Source: CANMXU01 sp052030545
Lineage (GTDB): Bacteria; Pseudomonadota; Gammaproteobacteria; Enterobacterales; Alteromonadaceae
Direction of reading: 5' to 3'
Assembly (NCBI RefSeq): GCF_052030545.1
Contig: NZ_JBPDIH010000014.1
Location: forward strand, 1-64,000
DNA length: 64,000 nt
In this document: piece by piece, positions 25,585 to 34,544 of the stretch
Layout: each line of letters opens with the position of its first letter
Numbering within the stretch: the stretch's first letter is position 1
The notes under the pieces: model-generated
Databases searched by the model: none
Told to the model about the DNA's origin: nothing
The model's input: the letters and a program-made list of their open reading frames with translations, nothing else
Translations under genes and position numbers: made by a program

Positions 25585-25988
25585 TCTCTAAATTTAACTT
25601 GCCGCGCAATAAATACCCCTGACACGGTTGATGCTGATTTATGTGTTGTTATTTCTAGCTATTGTATTTAAAGGGTTTTATTTGTATTTATAGGCTAACT
25701 ACATTTAAGGGTGAATAAAAAATAAACACAATTCAGTAACGCTTTTTAAAGTAACTGAACAATGAATAAAACTACTAAAAATTCAGCTCGTTTACATTTT
25801 GTGTATGTTTATTTAAAAAATATGCATATATATTTGCTCATCAAAATGTTCTTATAGTTTTATTCAATATTTTTGAAAAATAAATTGCTTGCACTTAGCT
25901 ACAGCACTGGGCATTTTATTAGCAGCAAAAATTAGAGACGGCCTCTAATTTTATTTTTACTAGACAAATAATAAGGTTTACTTCTTTT
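25585..25988. other. Intergenic leader region upstream of the nhaC-like gene
   Basis: About 400 very AT-rich bases. I checked it for a lysine riboswitch, which precedes some NhaC-type transporters, and did not find the conserved core. The only clear structure is the hairpin at 25928-25957. Confidence 0.5.
25928..25957 (+). terminator. Hairpin with T tract just upstream of the nhaC-like gene
   Basis: AAAATTAGAG (25928-25937) pairs with CTCTAATTTT (25943-25952) across a five-base loop and is followed by ATTTTTA. It ends about 30 bases before the ATG, so it could act as a leader attenuator rather than end an upstream gene, which already has its own terminator 350 bases away. Confidence 0.5.
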
Positions 25989-27446
25989 ATGGTAGAACCA
26001 ACAGAAACAAACAAGATCACCAAATCACCCTCATTAATGGATGCATTACTTCCCATTGTTAGTTTGATTATCATGTTATCCGCGGGTGTTATTTATTTTG
26101 GTGATAATTCTTCTTATGGGCCTAACCAAATTGCACTAATGGCAAGTATGGGCATTGCAATCGTCATCGGCCTTAAGAACGGATTTTTGTGGGAGTCGAT
26201 TGAACAGGCCATCGTTAAAGGCATCTCTCTATCACTTGGCGCGGTTCTCATTTTATTTGCCGTTGGTGCACTTATTGGTACTTGGCTATTGTCGGGTACC
26301 GTACCAACAATGATTTATTATGGGTTGCAAATTCTCAACCCAAGTTGGTTTTATGCGGCAACGTGTTTAATTTGTGGCATCGTTGCATTAAGTATTGGTA
26401 GTTCTTGGACAACAGCGGCAACTATTGGTGTCGCTTTATTAGGCATTGCACAAGGGTTAGGCTTGTCACCAGAGATAACTGCTGGTGCGATCATCTCAGG
26501 TGCTTATTTTGGCGATAAAATTTCACCGCTATCTGAAACAACGAACTTAGCCCCAGCGGTTGCAGGTAGTGAATTATTTTCACATATTCGTTACATGTTA
26601 TGGACAACCGTACCGTCAATTTCAACGGCGTTAGTTATTTTTATCATTCTAGGCCTAAATGAAACCACCAGTGCCAATGATACGTCAATTGCCTTATTGA
26701 GCACGCAATTAGAGCAACAGTTTAATTTAAGCCTTGCTAACTTGATCCCTGTGGCGATTTTATTGTTTTTAGCGATGAAAAAAGTGCCAGCTTTCCCTGC
26801 GGTTTCTGTTGGCGCAATTGTTGGCGCTGTTTGGGCGATTGTTTTTCAACAAGAACTCATCTTGTCAGTTGCAGAGCAGGGTACTGATGCTTTTACCGCT
26901 AATTTAAAAGTGGTGTGGACGACATTTTTTGATGGCGTAGTGATCGAAACAGGTAATGAAGAGCTAAACTCGCTCTTAAGTGGCGGTGGTATGTCGAAAA
27001 TGCTTAATACCATTTGGCTTATTATGACCGCAATGAGCTTTGGCGCAGTGCTAGAACATTTAGGCATGCTACGTAAATTTGTTGATGCTATTGTATCGTC
27101 GTTAAAATCTACCGGCAGTTTAATTGCCGGTACAGTGACAACGTGTATCGGTACTAACCTAGTGACTGCTGATCAATATATGGCTATTGTGATGCCTGGT
27201 CGTATGTACAAAGAAGAATTTCAACGTCGTAACTTACACCCAGTGGTATTAAGTCGAACATTAGAAGATTCTGCAACGATTACCTCGCCGCTTATTCCTT
27301 GGAATACCTGTGGTGCATACATGTACAGTGTTTTATTGATCAACCCATTTGATTATATTTTCTATTGTTTCTTCAACTTAATTAATCCGGTACTTGCCGT
27401 TATCTATGGCTTTGTCGGTTTTAATATTAAAAAACTTGCTAAATAA
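25989..27446 (+). CDS. NhaC-family Na+/H+ antiporter or related transporter
   Basis: An inner-membrane transporter of 485 residues with about eleven to twelve hydrophobic helices. Motifs GSSWTTAATIG, GAYFGDKISPLSETTNLAP and SATITSPLIPWNTCGAY are signatures of the NhaC antiporter superfamily. Family members exchange Na+ for H+, or move amino acids or dicarboxylates (for example malate-lactate or lysine), so the substrate cannot be fixed from sequence. It stands alone between two terminators. Confidence 0.88.
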   Translation: MVEPTETNKITKSPSLMDALLPIVSLIIMLSAGVIYFGDNSSYGPNQIALMASMGIAIVIGLKNGFLWESIEQAIVKGISLSLGAVLILFAVGALIGTWLLSGTVPTMIYYGLQILNPSWFYAATCLICGIVALSIGSSWTTAATIGVALLGIAQGLGLSPEITAGAIISGAYFGDKISPLSETTNLAPAVAGSELFSHIRYMLWTTVPSISTALVIFIILGLNETTSANDTSIALLSTQLEQQFNLSLANLIPVAILLFLAMKKVPAFPAVSVGAIVGAVWAIVFQQELILSVAEQGTDAFTANLKVVWTTFFDGVVIETGNEELNSLLSGGGMSKMLNTIWLIMTAMSFGAVLEHLGMLRKFVDAIVSSLKSTGSLIAGTVTTCIGTNLVTADQYMAIVMPGRMYKEEFQRRNLHPVVLSRTLEDSATITSPLIPWNTCGAYMYSVLLINPFDYIFYCFFNLINPVLAVIYGFVGFNIKKLAK

Positions 27447-27473
27447 TTACGACTGAGCTCATTTAATCTTTTT

Positions 27474-27506
27474 AAAAAAACCTGTAACCTATTACAGGTT
27501 TTTTTA
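27474..27506 (+). terminator. Terminator after the nhaC-like gene
   Basis: A perfect 14-bp stem, AAAAAAACCTGTAA (27474-27487) with its complement (27492-27505), has a four-base loop and an intrinsic T run. Confidence 0.93.
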
Positions 27507-27581
27507 TGACTATTTTTCAGATGTATGTGATTAATTTGCCACTAAGGGTAAAGCATCACCAATTTTTTGTATGGAATTCAA

Positions 27582-30143
27582 ATGACAGAATTTAAAGCAC
27601 GTTATCTTGCCGATTATCTTCCTCCAGCGTTTGCCGTAAATAATATCGACTTAACTTTTGAACTTGAAGACACTAGTACTAAAGTGACTAGCGTGCTGTC
27701 GTTAACGCGTTTAAATGACGCTAATGAACCCTTGATACTAAGTGGTGAGCATCTAACACTTATTGGGCTAAAGCTTAACGGCGAGCAATTGGCTGAGTCT
27801 CATTATCAAGTGTCAGATACACAATTATCAGTCAACGTTAATGAAACTGAATTTGAGCTGACCGTAATCACAGAAATTAACCCGCAGGAAAATACGTCGT
27901 TAGAAGGGTTATTTAAATCTGGAGATGCATTTTGTACCCAGTGTGAAGCGGAAGGGTTTAGACGCATTACCTATTATTTTGACCGCCCAGACGTGATGAG
28001 TGTCTTTACCACAACCGTCATCGCCGATAAAAACAAATACCCATTTTTATTATCAAACGGTAACAGTATCGATAAAGGGCAGTTAGACAACGGCAAACAT
28101 TTTGTAAAGTGGCACGACCCGTTTCCAAAACCTTGTTATTTATTTGCCCTTGTCGCTGGCGATTTCGATTTATTGCAAGACAGTTACACCACCGTAAGTG
28201 GTCGTGACGTGCAATTGGAAATTTTTGTCGACAGAGGTAATCTCGATAAAGCGCAGCATGCAATGCAAGCGTTAAAAGACTCGATGAAATGGGACGAAGA
28301 AACCTTTGGTTTAGAATACGATCTAGATATTTACATGATTGTTGCGGTCGACTTTTTTAATATGGGCGCGATGGAAAATAAAGGCTTAAATGTTTTTAAC
28401 AGTAAATACGTGTTGGCAGATAAACATAGCGCAACTGACACTGATTATTTTAATATTCAAGCTGTTATTGCCCATGAATATTTTCATAATTGGACCGGTA
28501 ACCGTGTTACCTGTCGAGATTGGTTTCAGTTGAGTTTAAAAGAAGGCTTAACGGTATTTCGCGATCAACAATTTAGTGCTGACATGCATTCTGCAGCCGT
28601 AACCCGTATTCAAAATGTTCGTGTATTACGTTCACTGCAATTTGCTGAAGATGCAGGCCCTATGGCTCACCCAATACGTCCTGAAAAAGTTGTTGAAATG
28701 AATAACTTCTATACCTTAACGGTTTATGAAAAGGGCTCTGAAGTTATTCGTATGATGCATACCTTGTTAGGAAAAGACAAATTTAGACTAGGCATGGACT
28801 TATACTTTAAGCGCTTTGATGGCATGGCTGTTACTTGTGACGATTTTGTTGAAGCAATGAGTGATGCGTCTAACATTGACCTTTCTCAATTCAAACTTTG
28901 GTATAGCCAGGCGGGCACGCCACTATTAACGGTTAAAGAAAGCTTCGATGCACAAAGCAATACCTTTACCTTAACCATTAAACAAAGCTTGAAGTGCGAT
29001 AAAAATACTACTGAGCAAGCGATGCATATTCCGGTGAAAATTGAATTAATCGACGGTGATAAAGTTCAGCCCCATTTATTAGAGCTAACCGAGCTTGAGC
29101 AAAGCTGGCAGTTTAACGGCTTTAATACCGCGCCCGTTGTTGCCTTTTTAGGGGATTTTAGCGCGCCGGTGAAAGTTGATTTTCCACAGTCTGATCAAGC
29201 ATTAGCAACAATAATGGTCAAAGCTAATAATGAATTTTGCCGTTGGGACGCAGGGCAAAAACTCTTTAATACCTATATAAAACAGTTAGTGGTGTCACCA
29301 GATTCAACATTACCGCAAAGCTTAACCGATGCGTTTAACAATATTTTAGTTGCTGATATTGATCCCGCACTTAAAGCGGAGCAACTTGCCTTGCCAAGCT
29401 TTGATGAATTGGCCGATTCAATTGACGAAGTTGATCCTATCGCCCTAGTTAACGCGATAAAATCGGTAAAACTATTCTTAGCGAAGGGCAGTGCCGCACT
29501 ATTGGGGCAAACCTATCAAGCCAATATGGCAAAAGAATATAATAATAGTGGTGACGCTATTGGTAAGCGCTCGTTAAAAAATGCCTGTTTATCGTATTTG
29601 ACACTTGTTGAAGAAAATCAACATTTGCTTAAACAGCAATATCAAATATCAGATAATATGACCGATACACTTGCCGCATTAGATTGCAGCGCCGCCAATA
29701 ACGCTGAAATATTTGATCAGCAAATGCAAGTATTCGAACAGCAATGGAGTGATACCACGCTTGTGATGGACAAATGGTTTACCTTGGCGGCCAGTGTATC
29801 AAGTGATGATATTTTTGAACGTTTGGCTAAACTGATTAATCATCCGAAGTTTAGTTTACAAAACCCTAATAGGGCGAGATCGTTAATTGGCGCATTTGCT
29901 AGCCGAAATCCACAATACTTTCATTGTCAAAGTGGCAAGGGTTATCAATTCTTAACAGAGCAAATAATCAAGCTAAACGACATCAATCCACAAGTTGCAT
30001 CTCGCCTTATTACACCTTTAATTCAGTACAAAGGTTTTGATAAAACCAGACAAGCGTTAATGAAAGCGCAGTTAGAGAAACTATCGAGCTTAGCTAACCT
30101 ATCAAAAGATTTAAAAGAAAAACTTGATGCCGCCTTAGCGTAA
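27582..30143 (+). CDS. pepN: Aminopeptidase N
   Basis: A zinc M1 aminopeptidase of the cytoplasm that removes N-terminal residues from peptides. It is 853 residues from the ATG at 27582 (MTEFKARYLADY), preferred over an in-frame TTG at 27567. The substrate motif GAMEN is near residue 261, and the zinc site HEYFH begins at His298, with the downstream glutamate in the KEGLTVFRDQQF helix, as in E. coli (His297/His301/Glu320). The C-terminal DUF3458 helical domain is complete. The gene ends six bases before the MITE-like element. Confidence 0.96.
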   Translation: MTEFKARYLADYLPPAFAVNNIDLTFELEDTSTKVTSVLSLTRLNDANEPLILSGEHLTLIGLKLNGEQLAESHYQVSDTQLSVNVNETEFELTVITEINPQENTSLEGLFKSGDAFCTQCEAEGFRRITYYFDRPDVMSVFTTTVIADKNKYPFLLSNGNSIDKGQLDNGKHFVKWHDPFPKPCYLFALVAGDFDLLQDSYTTVSGRDVQLEIFVDRGNLDKAQHAMQALKDSMKWDEETFGLEYDLDIYMIVAVDFFNMGAMENKGLNVFNSKYVLADKHSATDTDYFNIQAVIAHEYFHNWTGNRVTCRDWFQLSLKEGLTVFRDQQFSADMHSAAVTRIQNVRVLRSLQFAEDAGPMAHPIRPEKVVEMNNFYTLTVYEKGSEVIRMMHTLLGKDKFRLGMDLYFKRFDGMAVTCDDFVEAMSDASNIDLSQFKLWYSQAGTPLLTVKESFDAQSNTFTLTIKQSLKCDKNTTEQAMHIPVKIELIDGDKVQPHLLELTELEQSWQFNGFNTAPVVAFLGDFSAPVKVDFPQSDQALATIMVKANNEFCRWDAGQKLFNTYIKQLVVSPDSTLPQSLTDAFNNILVADIDPALKAEQLALPSFDELADSIDEVDPIALVNAIKSVKLFLAKGSAALLGQTYQANMAKEYNNSGDAIGKRSLKNACLSYLTLVEENQHLLKQQYQISDNMTDTLAALDCSAANNAEIFDQQMQVFEQQWSDTTLVMDKWFTLAASVSSDDIFERLAKLINHPKFSLQNPNRARSLIGAFASRNPQYFHCQSGKGYQFLTEQIIKLNDINPQVASRLITPLIQYKGFDKTRQALMKAQLEKLSSLANLSKDLKEKLDAALA

Positions 30144-30148
30144 ATTAC

Positions 30149-30415
30149 TAGAGCGTGTTGACCTTTGGTGTATGTTTTTGCAGCGAATTGTTTGCCATTT
30201 ATACAAGGCAGAGCGATTGTCGTGTAGTTATCTACATAAATGAGTGATAACGCAGTAGAAATGGCAAACAAACGCTGTCCGAAGGAGCCATTTAAACGCT
30301 TCCTGCTCTTTGTTACTAACTTTAGACGTAGAGCCACTATGCCTTCAAGTTAGTGCCGCGATCAGAAAGCGTTTAAATTGGACAAAATTCATACCACAAA
30401 GATCAACACGCTCTA
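30149..30415. mobile_element. Complete MITE-like element with TA-flanked terminal inverted repeats
   Basis: A 267-base non-coding element. The terminal 19 bases, TAGAGCGTGTTGACCTTTG at the left and the complement at 30397-30415, match 18 of 19, and TA flanks both ends as in mariner/IS630-type insertions. Inside are two large stem-loops: 30181-30200 with 30259-30277 (GTTTGCCATTT arms), and 30288-30301 with 30367-30381 (TTTAAACGCTT arms), the second containing a further ACTAACTT/AAGTTAGT pair. No transposase is encoded. The right end is repeated at 1-75. Internal structure may also act as a transcriptional stop for pepN. Confidence 0.85.
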
Positions 30416-30492
30416 ATCAATAAGCATTAACAGTTTGTAACTGTTAGTGCTTTATTCAAAGTTTTTGTGTGCTGCTTAACCTGTTAAAAATT

Positions 30493-30708
30493 ATGAAATA
30501 TCATTTCCATTTAAACATTACTTATCAAGAATTCTTACCTTATTATCAAGGCAAAGTTCATTCCATAGTGGTGACCAGTGATTTGGGTACCAAGATACAA
30601 TTTCCCGCGATGCACTTAAGAAAACATCTTAGCAATAGCGGTATAAAAGGGTATTTTTGTTTATATACTGAAAATAACAAATTTTTATCTTTGTCAAAAA
30701 TCGCTTAG
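30493..30708 (+). CDS. DUF2835 family protein
   Basis: A 71-residue basic protein matching the DUF2835 pattern YxFxLxIxYQEFLPYYQGxxxxIVV...IQFPAxHLRxxL...GIxGxFxL...NKFLSLxxI. The start is taken at ATG 30493 (MKYHFHLN); an in-frame TTG upstream would add eight residues. The family is small, found in marine and pseudomonad gammaproteobacteria, and of unknown function. It lies after the MITE-like element and upstream of the DUF1302 operon, with its own transcription unclear. Confidence 0.82.
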   Translation: MKYHFHLNITYQEFLPYYQGKVHSIVVTSDLGTKIQFPAMHLRKHLSNSGIKGYFCLYTENNKFLSLSKIA

Positions 30709-30730
30709 TTAGAGTTTTTGCTTTAAACAG

Positions 30731-30741
30731 TGGTCAGACCA
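30731..30741. promoter_or_regulatory. FadR-like operator core
   Basis: TGGTCAGACCA is a perfect palindrome with one central base and fits the core of the known gammaproteobacterial FadR operator (TGGTCNGACCA). The outer positions (ACAG before, TCGT after) match the extended consensus only weakly. FadR senses long-chain acyl-CoA. Identity of the binding protein is inference. Confidence 0.5.
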
Positions 30742-30840
30742 TCGTGCTAAGTTACTTGTCTTTTTGAATTTTCTACTATGCTGTTAAATAACAGTGAATA
30801 CATTCATTTATTGCTAAGGGAATAGTTTAAAAAATTATCA

Positions 30841-30862
30841 GTTTAAAACAGTTGTTTTAAAC
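30841..30862. promoter_or_regulatory. Perfect 22-base palindrome upstream of the DUF1302 gene
   Basis: The 10-base arm GTTTAAAACA and its exact inverse are separated by two bases. The inner AAAC-N4-GTTT resembles the core bound by TetR-type fatty-acid regulators such as PsrA, but the flanking bases are A/T rather than G/C. It is centred about 61 bases upstream of the start point predicted from the promoter at 30877-30906. Confidence 0.55.
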
Positions 30863-30876
30863 GGTGATTTATACTG

Positions 30877-30906
30877 TTGGCTTTATTGTTTACAAGTCAA
30901 TAAAAT
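30877..30906 (+). promoter_or_regulatory. Possible promoter of the DUF1302 operon
   Basis: TTGGCT (30877-30882) and TAAAAT (30901-30906) with an 18-base spacer. The match is moderate and other AT-rich alternatives exist. Confidence 0.35.
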
Positions 30907-31035
30907 ACAAGCCCTAAACAAGTGTTTTTTACGCTTGCCTAGTTGATAAAATGATGCAATTATTGTTTTATCTCACTTTTGTGAGTACCAAAAAATATAA
31001 TAAATAACTCTGTTTCGAGACTGGGGAGAGAATAG

Positions 31036-33117
31036 ATGAAACATTGCCTTAGCAATAGGTTCTATAAAAAGCCAATAGCGGCATGCGTAAGTGCAGCGCT
31101 AGTAACATTGGCAGCAAGTAACGTCCAAGCAGCAAATTTCGAATTAGGTGGATTTGATATTAGCTTCGACTCTACATTCACATTAGGTTCAAGTTGGCGT
31201 GTTGAAAACAGAAACTGGGATGCCAACGTTGGTAAATCAAACAACGTTAATAACAACATTGACTTTAGTCAGTGGAGTATAGCCAATCAAGTACCTGCTA
31301 ATGTTGACGTGTGGGACGGGGCAGGTAGCTATTCAACCAATGGTGATTTAGGTAACCTAAATTACGATGCCGGAGAAGCGTTCTCTCAAATTTTTAAAGG
31401 CGTGCATGAATTAGATATTCGAAAAGACAACATGGGTTTGTTTGTTCGTGGTATGTATTTTTATGACTTTGCCATGGAAAACCAAAGTCGCGCTTATAAA
31501 AACCCACTATCTACCGTTAATGGTGTTTCGTCAGGCTACAATGATCCATGTCGTGATAAAGAAGCTGCTGAGTATGTTTGTTCAGACGTTCGTTTATTAG
31601 ATGCATTCTTATACGGTGATTTTGACATTGGCGAAATGCCATTTTCTGTTCGTATTGGTCAACAAGTGATCAGCTGGGGTGAGAGTACGCTTATCTCTCA
31701 TGGTATTAGTGAATTAAACCCTATTGATGTATCACGTTTAAAAGCACCTGGTGCAGAGCTAAAAGAAGCATTTATTCCTTTTGGCGCAGTTTGGGGCTCA
31801 TTAGGTATTACTGAAAACGTTAACGTTGAAATGTTCTACCAATACCAATGGGAAAAAACCGTATTACCCGCGCCGGGCAGTTACTTTTCAACCAATGACT
31901 TTGCGGGTGCAGGTGGTCAATATAACCTAGTGCAATTAGGTTTTGCTGGTAATCCAGATATGGATTTAGATTATTTGCTAGCGACGCTTAATAATTTAGG
32001 TGCCGGTTATGGTGCAGGTTTAGTGCCTGTAGAGGATGCGGTTGCAGCAGTTATTGGCTTAGGCACAAAAGTTACCTTACGTGGTGCTGGTGATAACGCT
32101 ATTGTTGAACCTGAAGACGGCGGTCAATACGGTTTACGTTTATCTTGGTACTTGCCTGAGCTTAACGATACCGAGTTAAGTTTCTACCACATGAATTACC
32201 ACAGTCGTCGTCCATTTTTCTCTGGTCAAACAGCTGATTTTAATACTTCAACCGTGTTGGCTGATTTAGAAGTCTTAAAAACAGGTGTTACAGAAGATAC
32301 CTTCCATGAGCTAGACACTTTCTCTAAAGTATTATTAACTTACCCTGAAGATATTAAACTTTACGCAATGAGCTTTAATACCGTAGTAGGTACAACGTCT
32401 GTTGCTGGTGAAGTTTCTTACCGTCAAGACGAACCATTGCAAATTGATGACGTTGAATTACTATTTGCTGCAATGCCTCAGCAATTAGCTAATACCGGCA
32501 ACCCTGATTATGCGGCCCTTGATGGTATTTCGCAGATGGTAAAAGCAGACGGTAGCGTTTATGGTTCAGGTGAAACTGCTGATGGTTTTATTTTATCTGA
32601 TACCGTACAAGCGCAAGTGACGATGACTCATTTATTTGGCCCATCGTTAGGTGCTAGCCAATTAACCGGTTTACTTGAAGTGGGTGGCATTAATATTAAT
32701 GACATGCCTGATGAAAGTGTTTTACGTTTAAACGGCCCAGGTACAGCTCGAAATGGCGGTATTGAAGGCAAAGAAGGCTTAGAACTGTTTTTACAAGATG
32801 GTGTTGAAACCAACCCGTTCCCAACTGATTTTGCTTGGGGTTATCGTTTAGTTGGTAAGCTTGACTACAATAACGTATTTGCCGGTATTAACGTATCACC
32901 ACGTGTTGTCTTTTCACATGATGTTGAAGGTACAACGCCAGATCCATTATTCCTTTTTGTTGAAAAACGTAAGTCGTTAGCACTTGGTTTGACATTCGAT
33001 TATCAAAGCCAGTGGTCAGCTGAATTTAACTACAACAGCTTTTTCGACGGGGTAGGTACAACCAATCAACTGGAAGATCGTGATTTTGTTTCTTTCAATA
33101 TTAAGTACTCAATCTAA
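31036..33117 (+). CDS. DUF1302 outer-membrane protein
   Basis: A 693-residue exported protein. A signal peptide ends at VQA-AN near residue 33, followed by FELGGFDISFDSTFTLGSSWR, the usual DUF1302 opening, and a long beta-rich sequence with alternating aromatic residues that ends DFVSFNIKYSI, consistent with an outer-membrane barrel. The RIGQQVISWGES and INPIDVSRLKAPGAE-like blocks are typical. DUF1302 genes often pair with DUF1329 and RND genes and are linked in several species to uptake or export of hydrophobic compounds. GGGGAGAG precedes the ATG. First gene of a four-gene cluster. Confidence 0.88.
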   Translation: MKHCLSNRFYKKPIAACVSAALVTLAASNVQAANFELGGFDISFDSTFTLGSSWRVENRNWDANVGKSNNVNNNIDFSQWSIANQVPANVDVWDGAGSYSTNGDLGNLNYDAGEAFSQIFKGVHELDIRKDNMGLFVRGMYFYDFAMENQSRAYKNPLSTVNGVSSGYNDPCRDKEAAEYVCSDVRLLDAFLYGDFDIGEMPFSVRIGQQVISWGESTLISHGISELNPIDVSRLKAPGAELKEAFIPFGAVWGSLGITENVNVEMFYQYQWEKTVLPAPGSYFSTNDFAGAGGQYNLVQLGFAGNPDMDLDYLLATLNNLGAGYGAGLVPVEDAVAAVIGLGTKVTLRGAGDNAIVEPEDGGQYGLRLSWYLPELNDTELSFYHMNYHSRRPFFSGQTADFNTSTVLADLEVLKTGVTEDTFHELDTFSKVLLTYPEDIKLYAMSFNTVVGTTSVAGEVSYRQDEPLQIDDVELLFAAMPQQLANTGNPDYAALDGISQMVKADGSVYGSGETADGFILSDTVQAQVTMTHLFGPSLGASQLTGLLEVGGININDMPDESVLRLNGPGTARNGGIEGKEGLELFLQDGVETNPFPTDFAWGYRLVGKLDYNNVFAGINVSPRVVFSHDVEGTTPDPLFLFVEKRKSLALGLTFDYQSQWSAEFNYNSFFDGVGTTNQLEDRDFVSFNIKYSI

Positions 33118-33137
33118 TACGAATTTAACGATTTTCG

Positions 33138-33151
33138 AAGGTTTAAACCTT
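33138..33151. other. Perfect 14-base palindrome between the DUF1302 and DUF1329 genes
   Basis: AAGGTTTAAACCTT sits in the 49-base gap just before the DUF1329 start. It carries the word GTTTAAAC, also approximated in the upstream palindrome (GTTTTAAAC). It could be a regulator half-site or a small RNA hairpin. Confidence 0.35.
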
Positions 33152-33166
33152 TTAAGGTAAAGTTTA

Positions 33167-34531
33167 ATGAAAAAAATAACTCTATTATCTCTTGCTGTCT
33201 CCCTTGCTTTTGCTGGTGGCAGCGCATATGCAAAAATTAGCGCAGCAGATGCGGCTAAATTAAAAAATGAATTAACGCCATTGGGCGCAGTTCGTGCGGC
33301 TAACGCAGACGGTTCAATTCCTGAGTGGACTGGCGGTATTACGCAAGCGCCAGCAGGTTATAAACCGGGTGACCATCATCCAGATCCATATGCTGGTGAT
33401 GCCGTTGAATACACAATTACTGCGCAAAATTTAGATAAGTATAAAAGTTTGCTAACACCTGGTCAGGTTAAGTTATTTGAAACTTACCCTGATACCTTCA
33501 AAATGAATGTTTATAAAACGCATCGTTCTGCTTCATACCCAGAGCATGTTTATCAAGCGACATTTGAAAATGCAACGCGCAGTGAATTAGTTGAAAATGG
33601 TAACGGTATTAGCAACGCAGCTGTTGGTGTACCTTTTCCTCAACCTGCTGATGGTTTAGAAGCCATTTGGAACCATATTGTGCGTTATCGTGGCGAATCA
33701 GCCACCCGTAATGGTGGTCAAGCATCACCTACTGCGAACGGTAATTTCACTTATGTAGGTTTTGAAGAGCAAATGTTACTGCCATACGGCACTAAAGGCG
33801 CTTCTCCGGCAGAATTACAACAGAACAACATTTTGTTTAAGTTCAAACAAAAAGTGTCTGAGCCAGCACGTTTAGCCGGTACTGCATTATTAGTACATGA
33901 AACCATGGATCAAATTAAAACGCCACGTCAAGCGTGGACCTATAATACGGGTCAACGTCGTGTTCGCCGTGCACCAAACGTAGCGTACGATGCACCGGGT
34001 ACAGCGTCAGATGGTTTACGTACTACCGATGACTTTGATATGTTTAATGGTGCGCCAGATCGTTATAACTGGACACTAAAAGGCAAGCAAGAGTTATTAA
34101 TTCCTTATAACGATTATCGTTTACACAGCGATAGCTTGAAGTACAAAGATATTATTCATCCAGGTCATATCAACCCTGAGCACGTTCGTTATGAAAAGCA
34201 CCGTGTCTGGGTAGTTGAAGCTAACTTAAAAGAAAATACACGTCATACTTATAAAAAACGTGTATTCTTTATCGATGAAGATAGCTGGCAAATTGCCGTA
34301 ACTGACATATATGATAATCGCGATGAGTTATACCGCGTTGGTGTTGCTCATGGTATTAATTATTATGAAGTTCCAACACAATGGTCTACGCTTGAAGTAT
34401 TTCATGATTTACAATCAAGACGTTACATTGCTATTGGTTTAGATAATGAAACTAAGATGTATGATTTTTCGACAAAACTTGATGACAAAGGCTTTACGCC
34501 ATCAGCATTAAGACGTGAAGGGCGAAGATAA
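33167..34531 (+). CDS. DUF1329 periplasmic protein (LolB-like fold family)
   Basis: 454 residues with a signal peptide ending at AYA-KI near residue 22. The blocks LTPLGAVRAANADGSIPEWTGG, FKMNVYKTHRSASYP, NTGQRRVRRAPNVAYD and HKRV-like RVWVVEANLKE are characteristic of DUF1329. The family fold resembles lipoprotein-carrier proteins, so a periplasmic carrier for a lipid-like ligand between the RND pump and the DUF1302 barrel is plausible; this is inference. It follows the DUF1302 gene by 49 bases. Confidence 0.9.
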   Translation: MKKITLLSLAVSLAFAGGSAYAKISAADAAKLKNELTPLGAVRAANADGSIPEWTGGITQAPAGYKPGDHHPDPYAGDAVEYTITAQNLDKYKSLLTPGQVKLFETYPDTFKMNVYKTHRSASYPEHVYQATFENATRSELVENGNGISNAAVGVPFPQPADGLEAIWNHIVRYRGESATRNGGQASPTANGNFTYVGFEEQMLLPYGTKGASPAELQQNNILFKFKQKVSEPARLAGTALLVHETMDQIKTPRQAWTYNTGQRRVRRAPNVAYDAPGTASDGLRTTDDFDMFNGAPDRYNWTLKGKQELLIPYNDYRLHSDSLKYKDIIHPGHINPEHVRYEKHRVWVVEANLKENTRHTYKKRVFFIDEDSWQIAVTDIYDNRDELYRVGVAHGINYYEVPTQWSTLEVFHDLQSRRYIAIGLDNETKMYDFSTKLDDKGFTPSALRREGRR

Positions 34532-34544
34532 CAGTCTGACGTGT

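Larger units (their letters stand above)
30709..31035. other. Regulatory region of the DUF1302-DUF1329-YCF48-RND cluster
   Basis: 327 bases rich in symmetric sequences: a FadR-like site (30731-30741), a 22-base palindrome (30841-30862) and a possible promoter (30877-30906), then a leader of about 120 bases ending in GGGGAGAG before the DUF1302 ATG. No open frame is credible here. Confidence 0.6.

Noticed and set aside
25585..25988. Lysine riboswitch upstream of the NhaC-family gene
   Set aside because: Some NhaC-type genes have one, but I could not find the conserved lysine-aptamer core in this leader.
30023..30337. A 104-codon minus-strand open frame spanning the end of pepN and the MITE-like element
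   Set aside because: It overlaps the 3' end of pepN antisense and runs into the repeat; the protein resembles no known family and the element is better explained by its stem-loop structure.
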